From assembly GCA_944389145.1 (NCBI GenBank), contig CALXLH010000029.1, positions 1 to 44,734 of the forward strand: a stretch of DNA of 44,734 nt. Direction: 5' to 3'. Below, piece after piece: positions 7,788 through 15,828 of the stretch. The notes beneath the pieces are model-generated. The model made no database searches and was not told the DNA's origin. It saw only the letters and a list, made by a program, of their open reading frames with translations. This stretch comes from an uncultured Spirochaetaceae bacterium. Its GTDB lineage: Bacteria > Spirochaetota > Spirochaetia > Sphaerochaetales > Sphaerochaetaceae. Every line of letters begins with the position of its first letter. Position 1 is the stretch's first letter. The position numbers and the translations under genes were made by a program.

Positions 7788-9316
7788 GCTTCGACAAGCT
7801 GGGTATAAGGTACGGTACGGGCATCGTCGATAGCACTCTCCGGATGCAGGGTGAATGCATCTGGAAGCCTTGACGGGCCTGATGAAAAGATATCAAGCAG
7901 CATCAGGCCTCTCTCCTGAAGTTCTTTCCCCTTCCTTCCATAGGCCCTGAAAAGTCTGGAAGCGCCATAAAGCAGCAATGGTACACGATAAATGAATGAT
8001 GGCAGCCTGCTCCACCATTGAGAAACCACGCCCATCGGAGAGAATCCCTCAGAGACAAGCGCAAGCGAATACACAGATTCATAGAGAGCCATCAGGGCAG
8101 AAGCCCTCACGCCAAGCGGGGCATGAGGCATAAGCACGGATGCTGGAAGACGCAGCGGAAGCTCGTAAGCAGCGGCTATCGCCTCCGGAAAGGAACCCCT
8201 GAGATCAGAAAGTACCGGGAACCCCGATGCCGTCATCACGGCTTCTGGGATGTCACGAAGCGTCACGCTCAGCTCTCCGCTCACTATCGCTCTGATAGCC
8301 TCTATCGCGCTCTCCCTCGTCCATCGGCCATTACGGCCCATAGCCGCAAGCATCGCACCGACCGTAGCAGAAGATAGCCCAAGGCTGCGAGTCTCATCTG
8401 CAATAGCCGCTACATCCTCAGGAGAGAAGAAGCCTAGGTTCGGCCCCAGAGCCATCGTCTCCTCCCATGTCGGAAGCATGGAGTTGTCATCACGGCGCCG
8501 CGCACAGGCAAAGTAGCAGTCCTGACAGGACTCAGGGTACATCCCGTACTTCTCATTGAAGGCCTTTCCATCAAGGAAATAAGCTCTGGGATCGAAACGC
8601 CTTGAATAGCATTCCACGGGCATCGCGCCGAGGCGTAGATACGCGTCAATGAAGCGTCCTCCACCTTCCCGCCTCATGGACTTAGACCATCTTGAACGCT
8701 CAAGGCGCCGCCTTGCCTTCTTCTCCTCCTTTCCGCTTCCGAGGTGATCCTTGCGAGGGAATGTCGGGAAGGATATCCCCTTTATGCCCTTCTTACTGAA
8801 AAGATACCCTAATCCCTCTCCTGCGATCTCACGTCCGCCGGACTGCAATGAGGAGAAGATGATTCCCTTCTCTGCGGCTGGCCCTATAGAGAGGAATGCA
8901 TCATTGATGCCCTTCCTGGCCTTTTCCTCAAACTCGGAAGATCTCATCATGGCATACCCGGAAGCATCAGAGCATTCCGCGCCATCCGATCCGACAGATA
9001 TCCATGAGAGCCTGCTGCACGATCCCTTGATCACCATTGCGTCATACCCCAGGCACCGCAATGACAGCCCAGGAGGAAGGGATGATATCGTCAGGGCAAT
9101 CCTATCAGAGATCGGAGAACGATATATGATGGAGAAGACAGCCGAGCCAGAGAAGCGGAGGCTTGCATCCGAAGGGGATATGATAACTAGCGGAAGTGAT
9201 GCCTCATGCTCCCTGTAGAGGGAAACACCCAGCTCGATCCCGGTCAATCCGGGCCCCTCCACCCTTGTATAGCTGTCTTTATCGAGATCTGCCAGAAGGA
9301 TAGCCATAAGGAACAT
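7646..9316 (-). CDS. aldehyde:ferredoxin oxidoreductase-like protein
   Basis: Resembles the tungsten-dependent aldehyde:ferredoxin oxidoreductase (AOR) family along its length: an N-terminal GPGLTG region, a CQDCYFAC cluster motif (residues 264, 267 and 271) and DETRSLGLSSATVG, the counterpart of the usual D-x-x-GLD segment. The family's fourth cluster cysteine, near the C-terminus, is absent: no cysteine follows the CQDCYFAC cluster. It may therefore be a divergent or inactive member. The open frame extends back to a TTG at 9427, but AOR-like sequence begins at MAILLADLD, so ATG 9316 (or 9307) is preferred; neither has a good ribosome site. The arginine- and serine-rich tail overlaps the YfcE gene on the other strand. 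It lies downstream of the sulfatase, beyond a hairpin. Confidence 0.7.
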   Translation of the reverse strand: MFLMAILLADLDKDSYTRVEGPGLTGIELGVSLYREHEASLPLVIISPSDASLRFSGSAVFSIIYRSPISDRIALTISSLPPGLSLRCLGYDAMVIKGSCSRLSWISVGSDGAECSDASGYAMMRSSEFEEKARKGINDAFLSIGPAAEKGIIFSSLQSGGREIAGEGLGYLFSKKGIKGISFPTFPRKDHLGSGKEEKKARRRLERSRWSKSMRREGGGRFIDAYLRLGAMPVECYSRRFDPRAYFLDGKAFNEKYGMYPESCQDCYFACARRRDDNSMLPTWEETMALGPNLGFFSPEDVAAIADETRSLGLSSATVGAMLAAMGRNGRWTRESAIEAIRAIVSGELSVTLRDIPEAVMTASGFPVLSDLRGSFPEAIAAAYELPLRLPASVLMPHAPLGVRASALMALYESVYSLALVSEGFSPMGVVSQWWSRLPSFIYRVPLLLYGASRLFRAYGRKGKELQERGLMLLDIFSSGPSRLPDAFTLHPESAIDDARTVPYTQLVEAYEKEKERLEKMVRSRRERRDKRSSSRSAAVGPEEDRGREGDPGLTR

Positions 9317-9362
9317 TATACCCAAATAGGAAAAAGAGGAAAGCAAGGCATCATTCAGAAAC

Positions 9363-9396
9363 ATGACAGGGCAAGGCCGAAGCCCTACCCTGTCAT
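9363..9396 (-). terminator. hairpin after the sulfatase gene
   Basis: ATGACAGGG (9363-9371) pairs perfectly with CCCTGTCAT (9388-9396), with further pairing around a CGAA loop. On the minus strand it is followed by GTTTC, a weak T tract. It probably ends or attenuates the tct-sulfatase transcript before the AOR-like gene. Confidence 0.55.
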
Positions 9397-9416
9397 TGGA
9401 TGGCACAGACTCATGA

Positions 9417-10862
9417 TCACTTAGCAAGATCAGGGATAGGAGAGAACAAAGCCGGATGGAAAGTCCTCAGGAACTCATCCTTTCCACCATATGTATCCAG
9501 CAGTCCTTCCTGTGCATTCCGGGCATCCTTATCCACCGCTTCAGGATCCACGATAGTCCGTAATTCCTTCTCCAGATCAGAAAGGATCCCAGCATACCCT
9601 GCCTCTCCGGAGATATCCCTGCATTCATCTGGATCAGATGCCAGATCGAAGAGCTGCGGCCGTTCCCCAACATAATGGATATACTTGAAATCTCCTTTCC
9701 TTATCATGAATTCAGAGGTGTACATCCCGAATGCCATGTACTCGGAATATACAGCACGCTTATCATCGTATGAGGCAGCAGCGATCTCAAGCAGCGATTT
9801 CCCTGGCTTAGGCTTATCCTTGTACTTCGCCTTCAAGCCAAAGCAATCGAGGACAGTCGGGTAGATATCCACAAGGGAGACCGGGGTCCTTACGACCTCG
9901 CCCCTGACGATACCTGGTCCGCACATGATCATCGGGATACCTACGCTACCCTCATACATCGTCGATTTGAAGAAGAAGCCATGCTCCCCCATCGTGTCAC
10001 CATGGTCGCTGCAGTATATGACAACGGTATTGCGATCAAGTCCAGTTCTCCTGAGAGCCTCCATTACGATTCCTATCTGGGAATCGAGGAACGAGCAGAG
10101 CGCGTAGTATACCCTTATGGCGTTACGCTTCACGCTATCTGGAAGATCAGACTGGCAGCAATACCTCCTGTAATCATCCAAGACAGGATGGTGCGGCCAC
10201 TCAGTCCTGTCGAACTGCACAGGAACAGGAAGAGCAGATGGGTCTGGATACAGCTTTTCGAACTCCTCCGGTGCGATAAGAGGAAAGTGCGGAGACACAT
10301 AGCCCAGCATCAGGGCAAATGGCTCAGCACTCCCGGAATGCTCCTCCAGGAACGCCTCTGCCCTCTTCGACACCTCTCGATCGAATCTGGTATAATCCGA
10401 TTCTCCGAAACGGGCATCCTCAAGGGCCTTCCTGAACTGCGGCCTCGATATCTCCTTGTCTCTTATCGCGCCATAGATATCACCTACACCATCCTTTATG
10501 TGGAGAGGTATACGCTGATCAGGAAATCCCGTATCAGGCGTATCGGACTTGAAGTGAAGCTTTCCTATCGTCGTCACATCGAATCCGTTCTCAGTCAGGC
10601 ATGTTCCCCAGCTTCCAACCTTCCCATCATAGCCGAATGCGTTATCGTAGTATCCGAACTTAGAGGCATAGTCACCGATCGCCATCGAAGCTCGCGCAGG
10701 AACGCATACAGGACATGAGGAGTATGCATTCTCAAATCTCGTACCATTCTCAGCCAGGGCATCAAGGTTCGGAGTAATGGCAGCCTTGTTTCCATAGCAC
10801 CCAAGCATATGTCTACTGTGCTGATCGCTGAAGATCAGAAGCAGATTAGGTCTGTCACTCAT
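9417..10862 (-). CDS. sulfatase (type I, formylglycine-dependent)
   Basis: Sulfate-ester hydrolase of the alkaline-phosphatase superfamily, about the size of choline- or aryl-sulfatases (481 residues). The signature C-V-P-A-R places the cysteine that becomes formylglycine at residue 53. Metal ligands are visible at SDQH (residues 12-15) and in SDHGDTMGEHG in the middle of the protein. No signal peptide is seen, so it should act in the cytoplasm. Its ATG overlaps the tctA stop as ATGA, so it is translationally coupled to the transporter. The simplest inference is that the transporter brings in a sulfated organic acid or alcohol which this enzyme desulfates. No formylglycine-generating enzyme is encoded nearby. 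Confidence 0.88.
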   Translation of the reverse strand: MSDRPNLLLIFSDQHSRHMLGCYGNKAAITPNLDALAENGTRFENAYSSCPVCVPARASMAIGDYASKFGYYDNAFGYDGKVGSWGTCLTENGFDVTTIGKLHFKSDTPDTGFPDQRIPLHIKDGVGDIYGAIRDKEISRPQFRKALEDARFGESDYTRFDREVSKRAEAFLEEHSGSAEPFALMLGYVSPHFPLIAPEEFEKLYPDPSALPVPVQFDRTEWPHHPVLDDYRRYCCQSDLPDSVKRNAIRVYYALCSFLDSQIGIVMEALRRTGLDRNTVVIYCSDHGDTMGEHGFFFKSTMYEGSVGIPMIMCGPGIVRGEVVRTPVSLVDIYPTVLDCFGLKAKYKDKPKPGKSLLEIAAASYDDKRAVYSEYMAFGMYTSEFMIRKGDFKYIHYVGERPQLFDLASDPDECRDISGEAGYAGILSDLEKELRTIVDPEAVDKDARNAQEGLLDTYGGKDEFLRTFHPALFSPIPDLAK

Positions 10863-12355
10863 GCAACCCTCCCCTGTCTCACCTTCTTCCTGACAGCCAT
10901 ACCGATCTTGAGAGCGACGAGCAGAATGGTTATCACAAGCACCGTACCGGAAATCGGCCTGGTAAAGAAATTCCAGAACGAACCATATGCAGACATCATG
11001 CCACGCCTGAAGTTCAGCTCGATGATCGGTCCCAGCACGAAGCCAAGCACTATCGGAGCCGCAGGGAAATCAAAGCGGCTGAGGCCATATCCCACGATAG
11101 CAAAGAACAGGATGGCCCATACATCGAAGATCCTGTTATTGACAGCGAATGCACCAACGCTGGCAAGGACCATGACTACCGGGAGCAGGATGTTCTTCGG
11201 TACCTTCAGCATCTTGAGGAACACAGGAAGCCCGAAGATCTGGATCAGTATCATTATGATATTCGACACGATAAGGATCGCGAACATAGCATATATGACA
11301 TTAGCGTGCGTATCGAATAGAAGCGGTCCTGGCGTTATGCCCTGCAGCATGAATGCAGCAAGAAGCATGGCTGTTCCGGCATCTCCGGGGATTCCCATCG
11401 TAAGCAAAGGGATCAGAGCACCACCAGAAGTCGCGTTGTTAGCCGTTTCTGATGCAATCAGACCATCTATGCAACCTGTACCATAGCGCTCAGGATGCTT
11501 CGATGTCTTCTTCGAAACAGAGTAAGCGATAAGGTTCGAAATAGCCGCCCCAAGACCCGGAAGTATGCCTATTCCCGTACCGATGAGGGAGGAGAGGATG
11601 AAGTTCTTGAACTGTTCCTTGAACTCCTTCCATGAAATCCCAAGGCCCTTCGACTTATAGTTAAGCGGCTTCATGTTCCCAGCATTCGGATTCGATGCGA
11701 CCTTAAGCACCTCTGCAACAGCATAGACACCAACCATCAGCGGCAGAAGCTGGAAGCCGCCATCCAGCGCGGATATGCCGAATGTATAGCGTCTTACCGT
11801 ATCGATAGGAGCCATTCCAACAGTCGTAAAGAGAACGCCTACAAGCGCAGAGATCATGCCTTTCACAGGAGACTTTCCTGAAAGTGATGAGATAAGCAGC
11901 AATGAAAGGATGCCGATCGAGAAGTACTCCTCATAGCTGAACTTCAGCGCCCACTTGGCCAGTATAGGGGAGATGAGAAAAAGGGCAAGAAGCGAGAACA
12001 TTCCACCAAGGAAGGAATACAGCGTGCCTACCCTTATCGCTCGTCCTCCCTCCCCTCGAAGAGCCATCGGATGACCATCGAATGTCGTTGCAACCGAGGC
12101 TGGCGTGCCTGGGATATTGATCAATATGGCTGTGATCAGACCTCCAGAGATCGATCCGATATAGATACCGAGCAGAAGGGACATTCCGTCGATTATTCCC
12201 ATGCTATACGTGATCGGAAGCGCAAGCGCTATTCCCATCGAGGATGTCATTCCAGGACTTGCGCCGAAGAAGATGCCAAGGAACGTACCGATGAGGCAGA
12301 GCATCATCGTCATAGGATTCAATATCTGGGCAAATCCCATTATATAGTTTTCCAT
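10859..12355 (-). CDS. tctA: tripartite tricarboxylate transporter, large permease TctA
   Basis: Large membrane subunit of a TTT-family secondary transporter, which works with a periplasmic TctC receptor and the small TctB. At 498 residues with about eleven hydrophobic segments it matches TctA. Family-typical segments include FGASPGMTSSMGIALALPITY near residue 30, the glycine-rich ISGGLITAILINIPGTPAS near 70, GTGIGILPGLGAAISN near 260 and a second MGIPGDAGTAMLLAA. It lies eight bases after tctB and overlaps the sulfatase start. The transported acid is unknown; the sulfatase coupling hints at a sulfated one. Confidence 0.93.
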   Translation of the reverse strand: MENYIMGFAQILNPMTMMLCLIGTFLGIFFGASPGMTSSMGIALALPITYSMGIIDGMSLLLGIYIGSISGGLITAILINIPGTPASVATTFDGHPMALRGEGGRAIRVGTLYSFLGGMFSLLALFLISPILAKWALKFSYEEYFSIGILSLLLISSLSGKSPVKGMISALVGVLFTTVGMAPIDTVRRYTFGISALDGGFQLLPLMVGVYAVAEVLKVASNPNAGNMKPLNYKSKGLGISWKEFKEQFKNFILSSLIGTGIGILPGLGAAISNLIAYSVSKKTSKHPERYGTGCIDGLIASETANNATSGGALIPLLTMGIPGDAGTAMLLAAFMLQGITPGPLLFDTHANVIYAMFAILIVSNIIMILIQIFGLPVFLKMLKVPKNILLPVVMVLASVGAFAVNNRIFDVWAILFFAIVGYGLSRFDFPAAPIVLGFVLGPIIELNFRRGMMSAYGSFWNFFTRPISGTVLVITILLVALKIGMAVRKKVRQGRVA

Positions 12356-12363
12356 ACTCCCTC

Positions 12364-12897
12364 CTAGAACCAGCTTGCCTTCGGCAATATGAGATTGAAT
12401 CCCGTATTGAAAAGGTAATAGATAAAGACGGATACAAGCAGAGACAGAACCGCATAGAATACGAGTCTCTTCCGTGAAGGCTTGCCATCACCCATCAGGA
12501 TCATCTGCGAAAATAGGTAAAGTACAGTAGAGATGCTGAACCCGATACCATCAAGAAGCAGGCAATACAGGCCGAATGACACCAGTACCAGGAGCACCTT
12601 TATCGCGCCCTTGCGAGAAGTGTCCTCTCCTGCATTCTCCGCTTCCTCTCCCTTCTCCATGAGTGTCTTCTCAGACTCATCCTTAGGAGCTGCCTCGCTT
12701 TTCTTAAGCGACAGAATGCCTGTCACGACGATATAAAGCGAAAGCGCCATCATCAGGATCCCTATTATCTGGGGAAACATCCTCGATCCGACAACCCTAT
12801 CAATGAATGTGAGGTTTATCGTGAACGAAAGTGCAAAGTACACCAATCCGACAACGAAAAGGAAGCTGCCGGATATAATATCCTTATATTTCTTCAT
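12364..12897 (-). CDS. tctB: tripartite tricarboxylate transporter, small permease TctB
   Basis: Small membrane subunit of the TTT transporter: 177 residues, four hydrophobic segments, with a charged cytoplasmic loop rich in Glu and Lys (about residues 65-95). The sequence GSRMFPQIIGILMMALS near residue 37 is typical of TctB. It sits between tctC and tctA. An 80-base gap containing a strong hairpin separates it from tctC. Confidence 0.88.
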   Translation of the reverse strand: MKKYKDIISGSFLFVVGLVYFALSFTINLTFIDRVVGSRMFPQIIGILMMALSLYIVVTGILSLKKSEAAPKDESEKTLMEKGEEAENAGEDTSRKGAIKVLLVLVSFGLYCLLLDGIGFSISTVLYLFSQMILMGDGKPSRKRLVFYAVLSLLVSVFIYYLFNTGFNLILPKASWF

Positions 12898-12938
12898 AGC
12901 TTACCTTTGGCTGAACAGCCAATGATCAAATAGATGAA

Positions 12939-12969
12939 GGCAGGCCCATGGCGCACTCACAGGCCTGCC
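12939..12969 (-). terminator. intercistronic hairpin between tctC and tctB
   Basis: GGCAGGCC (12939-12946) pairs perfectly with GGCCTGCC (12962-12969). On the minus strand it follows the tctC stop and is trailed by TTCATCTATTT. It probably acts as a partial terminator or RNA stabiliser that keeps the receptor more abundant than the permease, a common arrangement. Confidence 0.55.
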
Positions 12970-12978
12970 CGGCTTATC

Positions 12979-13977
12979 TTACATCGAATAATGACTTTCA
13001 AGGAGCTCCTGATACTCCACAAGCCTTACCTTGCAATCCTCGAAGTATGCAGGCATATCCTCAGGGGCGATATACGCAACGGCATACATTACGGCATCGG
13101 CATCAGCCTTGAAATCAGGATCGTTGCACATCTCTTCAAGGGCAGAGGAGAACTTCTCGATGATATATGGATTGGTCCCCTTCGGGAAGAAGCATCCGAA
13201 GTACTTGTCGACTATGAAGTTGATTCCCTGCTCCTTCATCGTAGGAACATCAGGATATGCATCATACCTCTCCTCATTGAAGAATCCGAGGATATGGAAA
13301 TCACCGGAGGCTACATAATCCTTCACCAGCCCTACCGGAGCCTTCATGAAATCGATATGATCGCCCATCATCGCCGCAATCTGATCTGATACCGCACCTG
13401 CGTCGATAAGCTGGAAGGAGACATCCTTCTCTTCCTCGATCATAGCGATGACAGCAGTATCGTTCGTCGCGATTTCAGTACCGAACTTAAGTACGCCAGG
13501 CTGTGCCTTGGCAGCTGCGATAAGCTCATCAAACGTCGAATAGTTCTTTGAAAGAAGACATGTAGAGAAGACCTGGAACGGTATGCCGCCGCAATCGAAC
13601 GCATCATAATCGAAATCAGTCGTTCCCTGTATCTTATTAGTGAGGAGGGCCTCATGAGCTACTAGGAAGGTATATCCATCGGGCTTTGCCGTCTTAACGT
13701 TATTGGCAGCTATGCTTCCAGCACCGCCTGACGTGTTCGTAACGACGAAGGAGGTCCCGAAATACTCGCTCATGTGCTTGGCGATTATCCTCGCAGCCGT
13801 GTCGATACCACCTCCGGCATTCGCACCTACGATGATCTGAACCGCACTATTGGGCCATGCCTCCGCCTCAGCCCTTAGAGTCGCATCGTCAACGACCGCC
13901 GCTTCCTTGCTTCCACCTGCGAAAAGCATCGATACGGAAAGAAGCAGTGATATGGCGACAATAGCTAATCTTTTCAT
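12979..13977 (-). CDS. tctC: tripartite tricarboxylate transporter receptor TctC
   Basis: Periplasmic solute receptor of the Bug/TctC family: 332 residues with a signal peptide (MKRLAIVAISLLL...) ending at LFAGGSKEA, a leader end I associate with spirochaetes. There is no lipobox cysteine, so it is probably soluble or anchored by its uncleaved leader. The family motif VGANAGGGIDTAARII begins near residue 50 and NTSGGAGSIAANN near 82. It is the first gene of the tct-sulfatase operon, with AGGAGGAG directly before the ATG, its own promoter at 14062-14089 and an operator-like repeat in the leader. Confidence 0.92.
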   Translation of the reverse strand: MKRLAIVAISLLLSVSMLFAGGSKEAAVVDDATLRAEAEAWPNSAVQIIVGANAGGGIDTAARIIAKHMSEYFGTSFVVTNTSGGAGSIAANNVKTAKPDGYTFLVAHEALLTNKIQGTTDFDYDAFDCGGIPFQVFSTCLLSKNYSTFDELIAAAKAQPGVLKFGTEIATNDTAVIAMIEEEKDVSFQLIDAGAVSDQIAAMMGDHIDFMKAPVGLVKDYVASGDFHILGFFNEERYDAYPDVPTMKEQGINFIVDKYFGCFFPKGTNPYIIEKFSSALEEMCNDPDFKADADAVMYAVAYIAPEDMPAYFEDCKVRLVEYQELLESHYSM

Positions 13978-14010
13978 AACTCTCCTCCTCTTTTTTCTAT
14001 TTTAGAAATA

Positions 14011-14041
14011 AGTTCTATTAAACTTACTAATCAATAGAACT
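14011..14041. promoter_or_regulatory. candidate operator of the tct operon
   Basis: AGTTCTATT (14011-14019) and AATAGAACT (14033-14041) form a perfect 9-bp inverted repeat with a 13-base spacer, so the arm-to-arm distance is 22 bases, two helical turns. It lies just downstream of the predicted tctC start site. The adjacent ROK repressor is the obvious candidate to bind it. Confidence 0.55.
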
Positions 14042-14061
14042 ATCAACCTACCTTTTTTCTG

Positions 14062-14089
14062 ATTCTATCACACATACTTATTACGTCAA
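14062..14089 (-). promoter_or_regulatory. sigma-70 promoter of tctC
   Basis: On the minus strand, TTGACG (14089-14084), a 16-base spacer and TAGAAT (14067-14062). The start site should fall near 14055, leaving a leader of about 78 bases that contains the inverted repeat. Confidence 0.65.
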
Positions 14090-14128
14090 TCGAAAAATGT
14101 ATCGGATTATAACAAGCCTATAAAATAA

Positions 14129-15325
14129 CTATGCAAGTTCGATGATATGATCCAGCACCGTAGATCCGGCTCCGATCATCAGGGAATGAGAGAAGCTGCC
14201 ATTACGCCTGAAATCCACATCAAGCCTGGCAATGCTTAGCCTGTCCAGGACTGAAGCCGTCGCAACATCGTAGTAACGCTTGGACTTCTCAGGAAGCAGC
14301 CCCGCAAGGATGACAGTCTCAGGGCTGAACATCCTGATGCAGTTTGCCAATCCGACGCCAAGCATGCGAGCAGCATTGTCAATGATTGCCGAAGCTGCCT
14401 CATCGCCGGCATCAGCGGCATTGCATACCTGCTCTATGCCGATACTGTCAGGATCCGCGGATATGGATGTGCCACGGCCTCTCTTGACCTCCTTCCGGAA
14501 AGAATCCAGCACGGCAGGGATCGAGGCATAGCAATTAAGGCACCCGTACTGTCCGCACCGGCATCTGGGACCATCGTAGTCAATGACCATATGGCCAAAG
14601 GCATCCTCGGCAAAGGGAGAATCTCCTATTATATCCCCATCCTTCATGATGACTGACCTGAGGTTCATTCCGCATCGGACATACAGCATGCTTCTGGAAT
14701 GCCGGCCCTTGCCGTAGTTATACTCCAGCCTCGCAGTGGCATTCATGCCCTTCTCTGCAAATATGGGAAGTCCAAGTCCTGCCTTGAGCCTGTCCAATAT
14801 AGGATAATCCTCCCACTCCTCGCTCATGTACTGGATTATCGGGCGATAAAGCACGCCATGCTCATTCCTTATCGAGCTGAAGACGCTGACGCCGGCAGCG
14901 AGGAAATCCGCAGATGATACGCCTAATCTCATGCAGAAGTGGGTGAAGCCATCTATTATCCTGCTGATGACCGAGTCAGGAGTATCATTCTCCCTTATAT
15001 CAAATGAGTCCAGGATGCGGACATCGAGAGACATATCAACGACTGCCATCTCGCAGTATATCGTCGATATATCGACGCAGAATATAAGATATCTAGCACT
15101 GTTCAGCCTATACAGAAGTGGCCTTCTTCCTCCAGAGGAATCAGCAACGCCGCTCTCTACAAGCAATCCCTTATCGCACAGCTCTGAGACATACTTCCCA
15201 GCAGTCGAAGGACCAAGATCCATATAACGGCATACGTCGGCCTTTGTAACGGCATCATGCCTCAATATGTAGGACAGTGCCGTCTTAGCACCATCAGATA
15301 ATCGCAATTCCTTCAAGCTGCACAT
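14129..15325 (-). CDS. ROK-family transcriptional repressor
   Basis: NagC/XylR-type regulator: 398 residues with an N-terminal winged helix-turn-helix (about residues 8-60, TKADVCRYMDLGPSTAGKYVSELCDKG) followed by a ROK sugar-kinase-like fold. The ROK zinc motif is visible as CRCGQYGCLNCYAS near residue 255. It lies immediately upstream of, and in the same direction as, the tct-sulfatase operon and is its likely regulator. A -10 element lies only eight bases ahead of the ATG, so the mRNA may be leaderless. The inducer is not deducible; ROK regulators usually sense sugars, which would suit a sulfated sugar acid. Confidence 0.88.
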   Translation of the reverse strand: MCSLKELRLSDGAKTALSYILRHDAVTKADVCRYMDLGPSTAGKYVSELCDKGLLVESGVADSSGGRRPLLYRLNSARYLIFCVDISTIYCEMAVVDMSLDVRILDSFDIRENDTPDSVISRIIDGFTHFCMRLGVSSADFLAAGVSVFSSIRNEHGVLYRPIIQYMSEEWEDYPILDRLKAGLGLPIFAEKGMNATARLEYNYGKGRHSRSMLYVRCGMNLRSVIMKDGDIIGDSPFAEDAFGHMVIDYDGPRCRCGQYGCLNCYASIPAVLDSFRKEVKRGRGTSISADPDSIGIEQVCNAADAGDEAASAIIDNAARMLGVGLANCIRMFSPETVILAGLLPEKSKRYYDVATASVLDRLSIARLDVDFRRNGSFSHSLMIGAGSTVLDHIIELA

Positions 15326-15333
15326 ATGCTGGT

Positions 15334-15350
15334 ATTATACCCCGATCGGG
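15334..15350 (-). promoter_or_regulatory. -10 element and palindrome at the ROK gene
   Basis: A consensus TATAAT (15339-15334) lies eight bases before the ROK ATG. Directly upstream, 15341-15350 is the perfect palindrome CCCGATCGGG, placed where an autorepressor could block RNA polymerase. No good -35 element is seen: TTGCTT is 20 bases away. Confidence 0.4.
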
Positions 15351-15369
15351 AAAAGAAGGAAGCAAGGAC

Positions 15370-15768
15370 ATGATCAAAGGAAGATCATATAATGGCATCA
15401 TGACAGATCAGCAATGGGCTGAGCTGGAGGCAAGGCTATCACGCTCGGCGTTCAGATCCCGCTTCCATCTCTCAGATAAGGATAAGGCATATGTCCTCAG
15501 CAAGGGTCTTGATACCATAGAAATCCATGCAAGGGAATTCATATCAAAGAGGCTTGCTCCGGCAGAGATAGCCAATGACGGCAGGCAGACTCCGATGAGA
15601 GGCCATCCTGTTTTCATTGCCCAGCACGCTACAGCCTGCTGCTGCCGCGGCTGCCTTGAGAAGTGGCACCATATCGCTAAGGGCCGCGAGCTTACCGCCG
15701 ATGAGCAGGAATACGTGGTATCTGTAGTCATGCGCTGGATCTGCAAGGAATCCACTTCTTCACCTTGA
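15370..15768 (+). CDS. DUF4186 family protein
   Basis: Small cytosolic protein, 132 residues, recognised as DUF4186 by its conserved blocks: FRSRFHL, LAPAEIANDGRQTPMRGHPVF and the cysteine- and histidine-rich QHATACCCRGCLEKWHHI. The closely spaced cysteines (CCCRGC) and histidines suggest a metal site. Its function is unknown. It is divergent from the ROK gene with 44 bases between the starts. The first ATG (15370), with AAGGA-type bases upstream, is used; a second in-frame ATG at 15400 would match shorter family members. Confidence 0.85.
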   Translation: MIKGRSYNGIMTDQQWAELEARLSRSAFRSRFHLSDKDKAYVLSKGLDTIEIHAREFISKRLAPAEIANDGRQTPMRGHPVFIAQHATACCCRGCLEKWHHIAKGRELTADEQEYVVSVVMRWICKESTSSP

Positions 15769-15828
15769 TTCCACCTGAAATCCACCAGTGATTTGCAAAT
15801 CCTTATATACGGAGGTTATCATCTAGGA

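Noticed and set aside
9981-10718. Plus-strand open frame of 245 codons opposite the sulfatase
   Set aside because: The sulfatase frame holds all catalytic motifs; the antisense product is arginine-rich and featureless.
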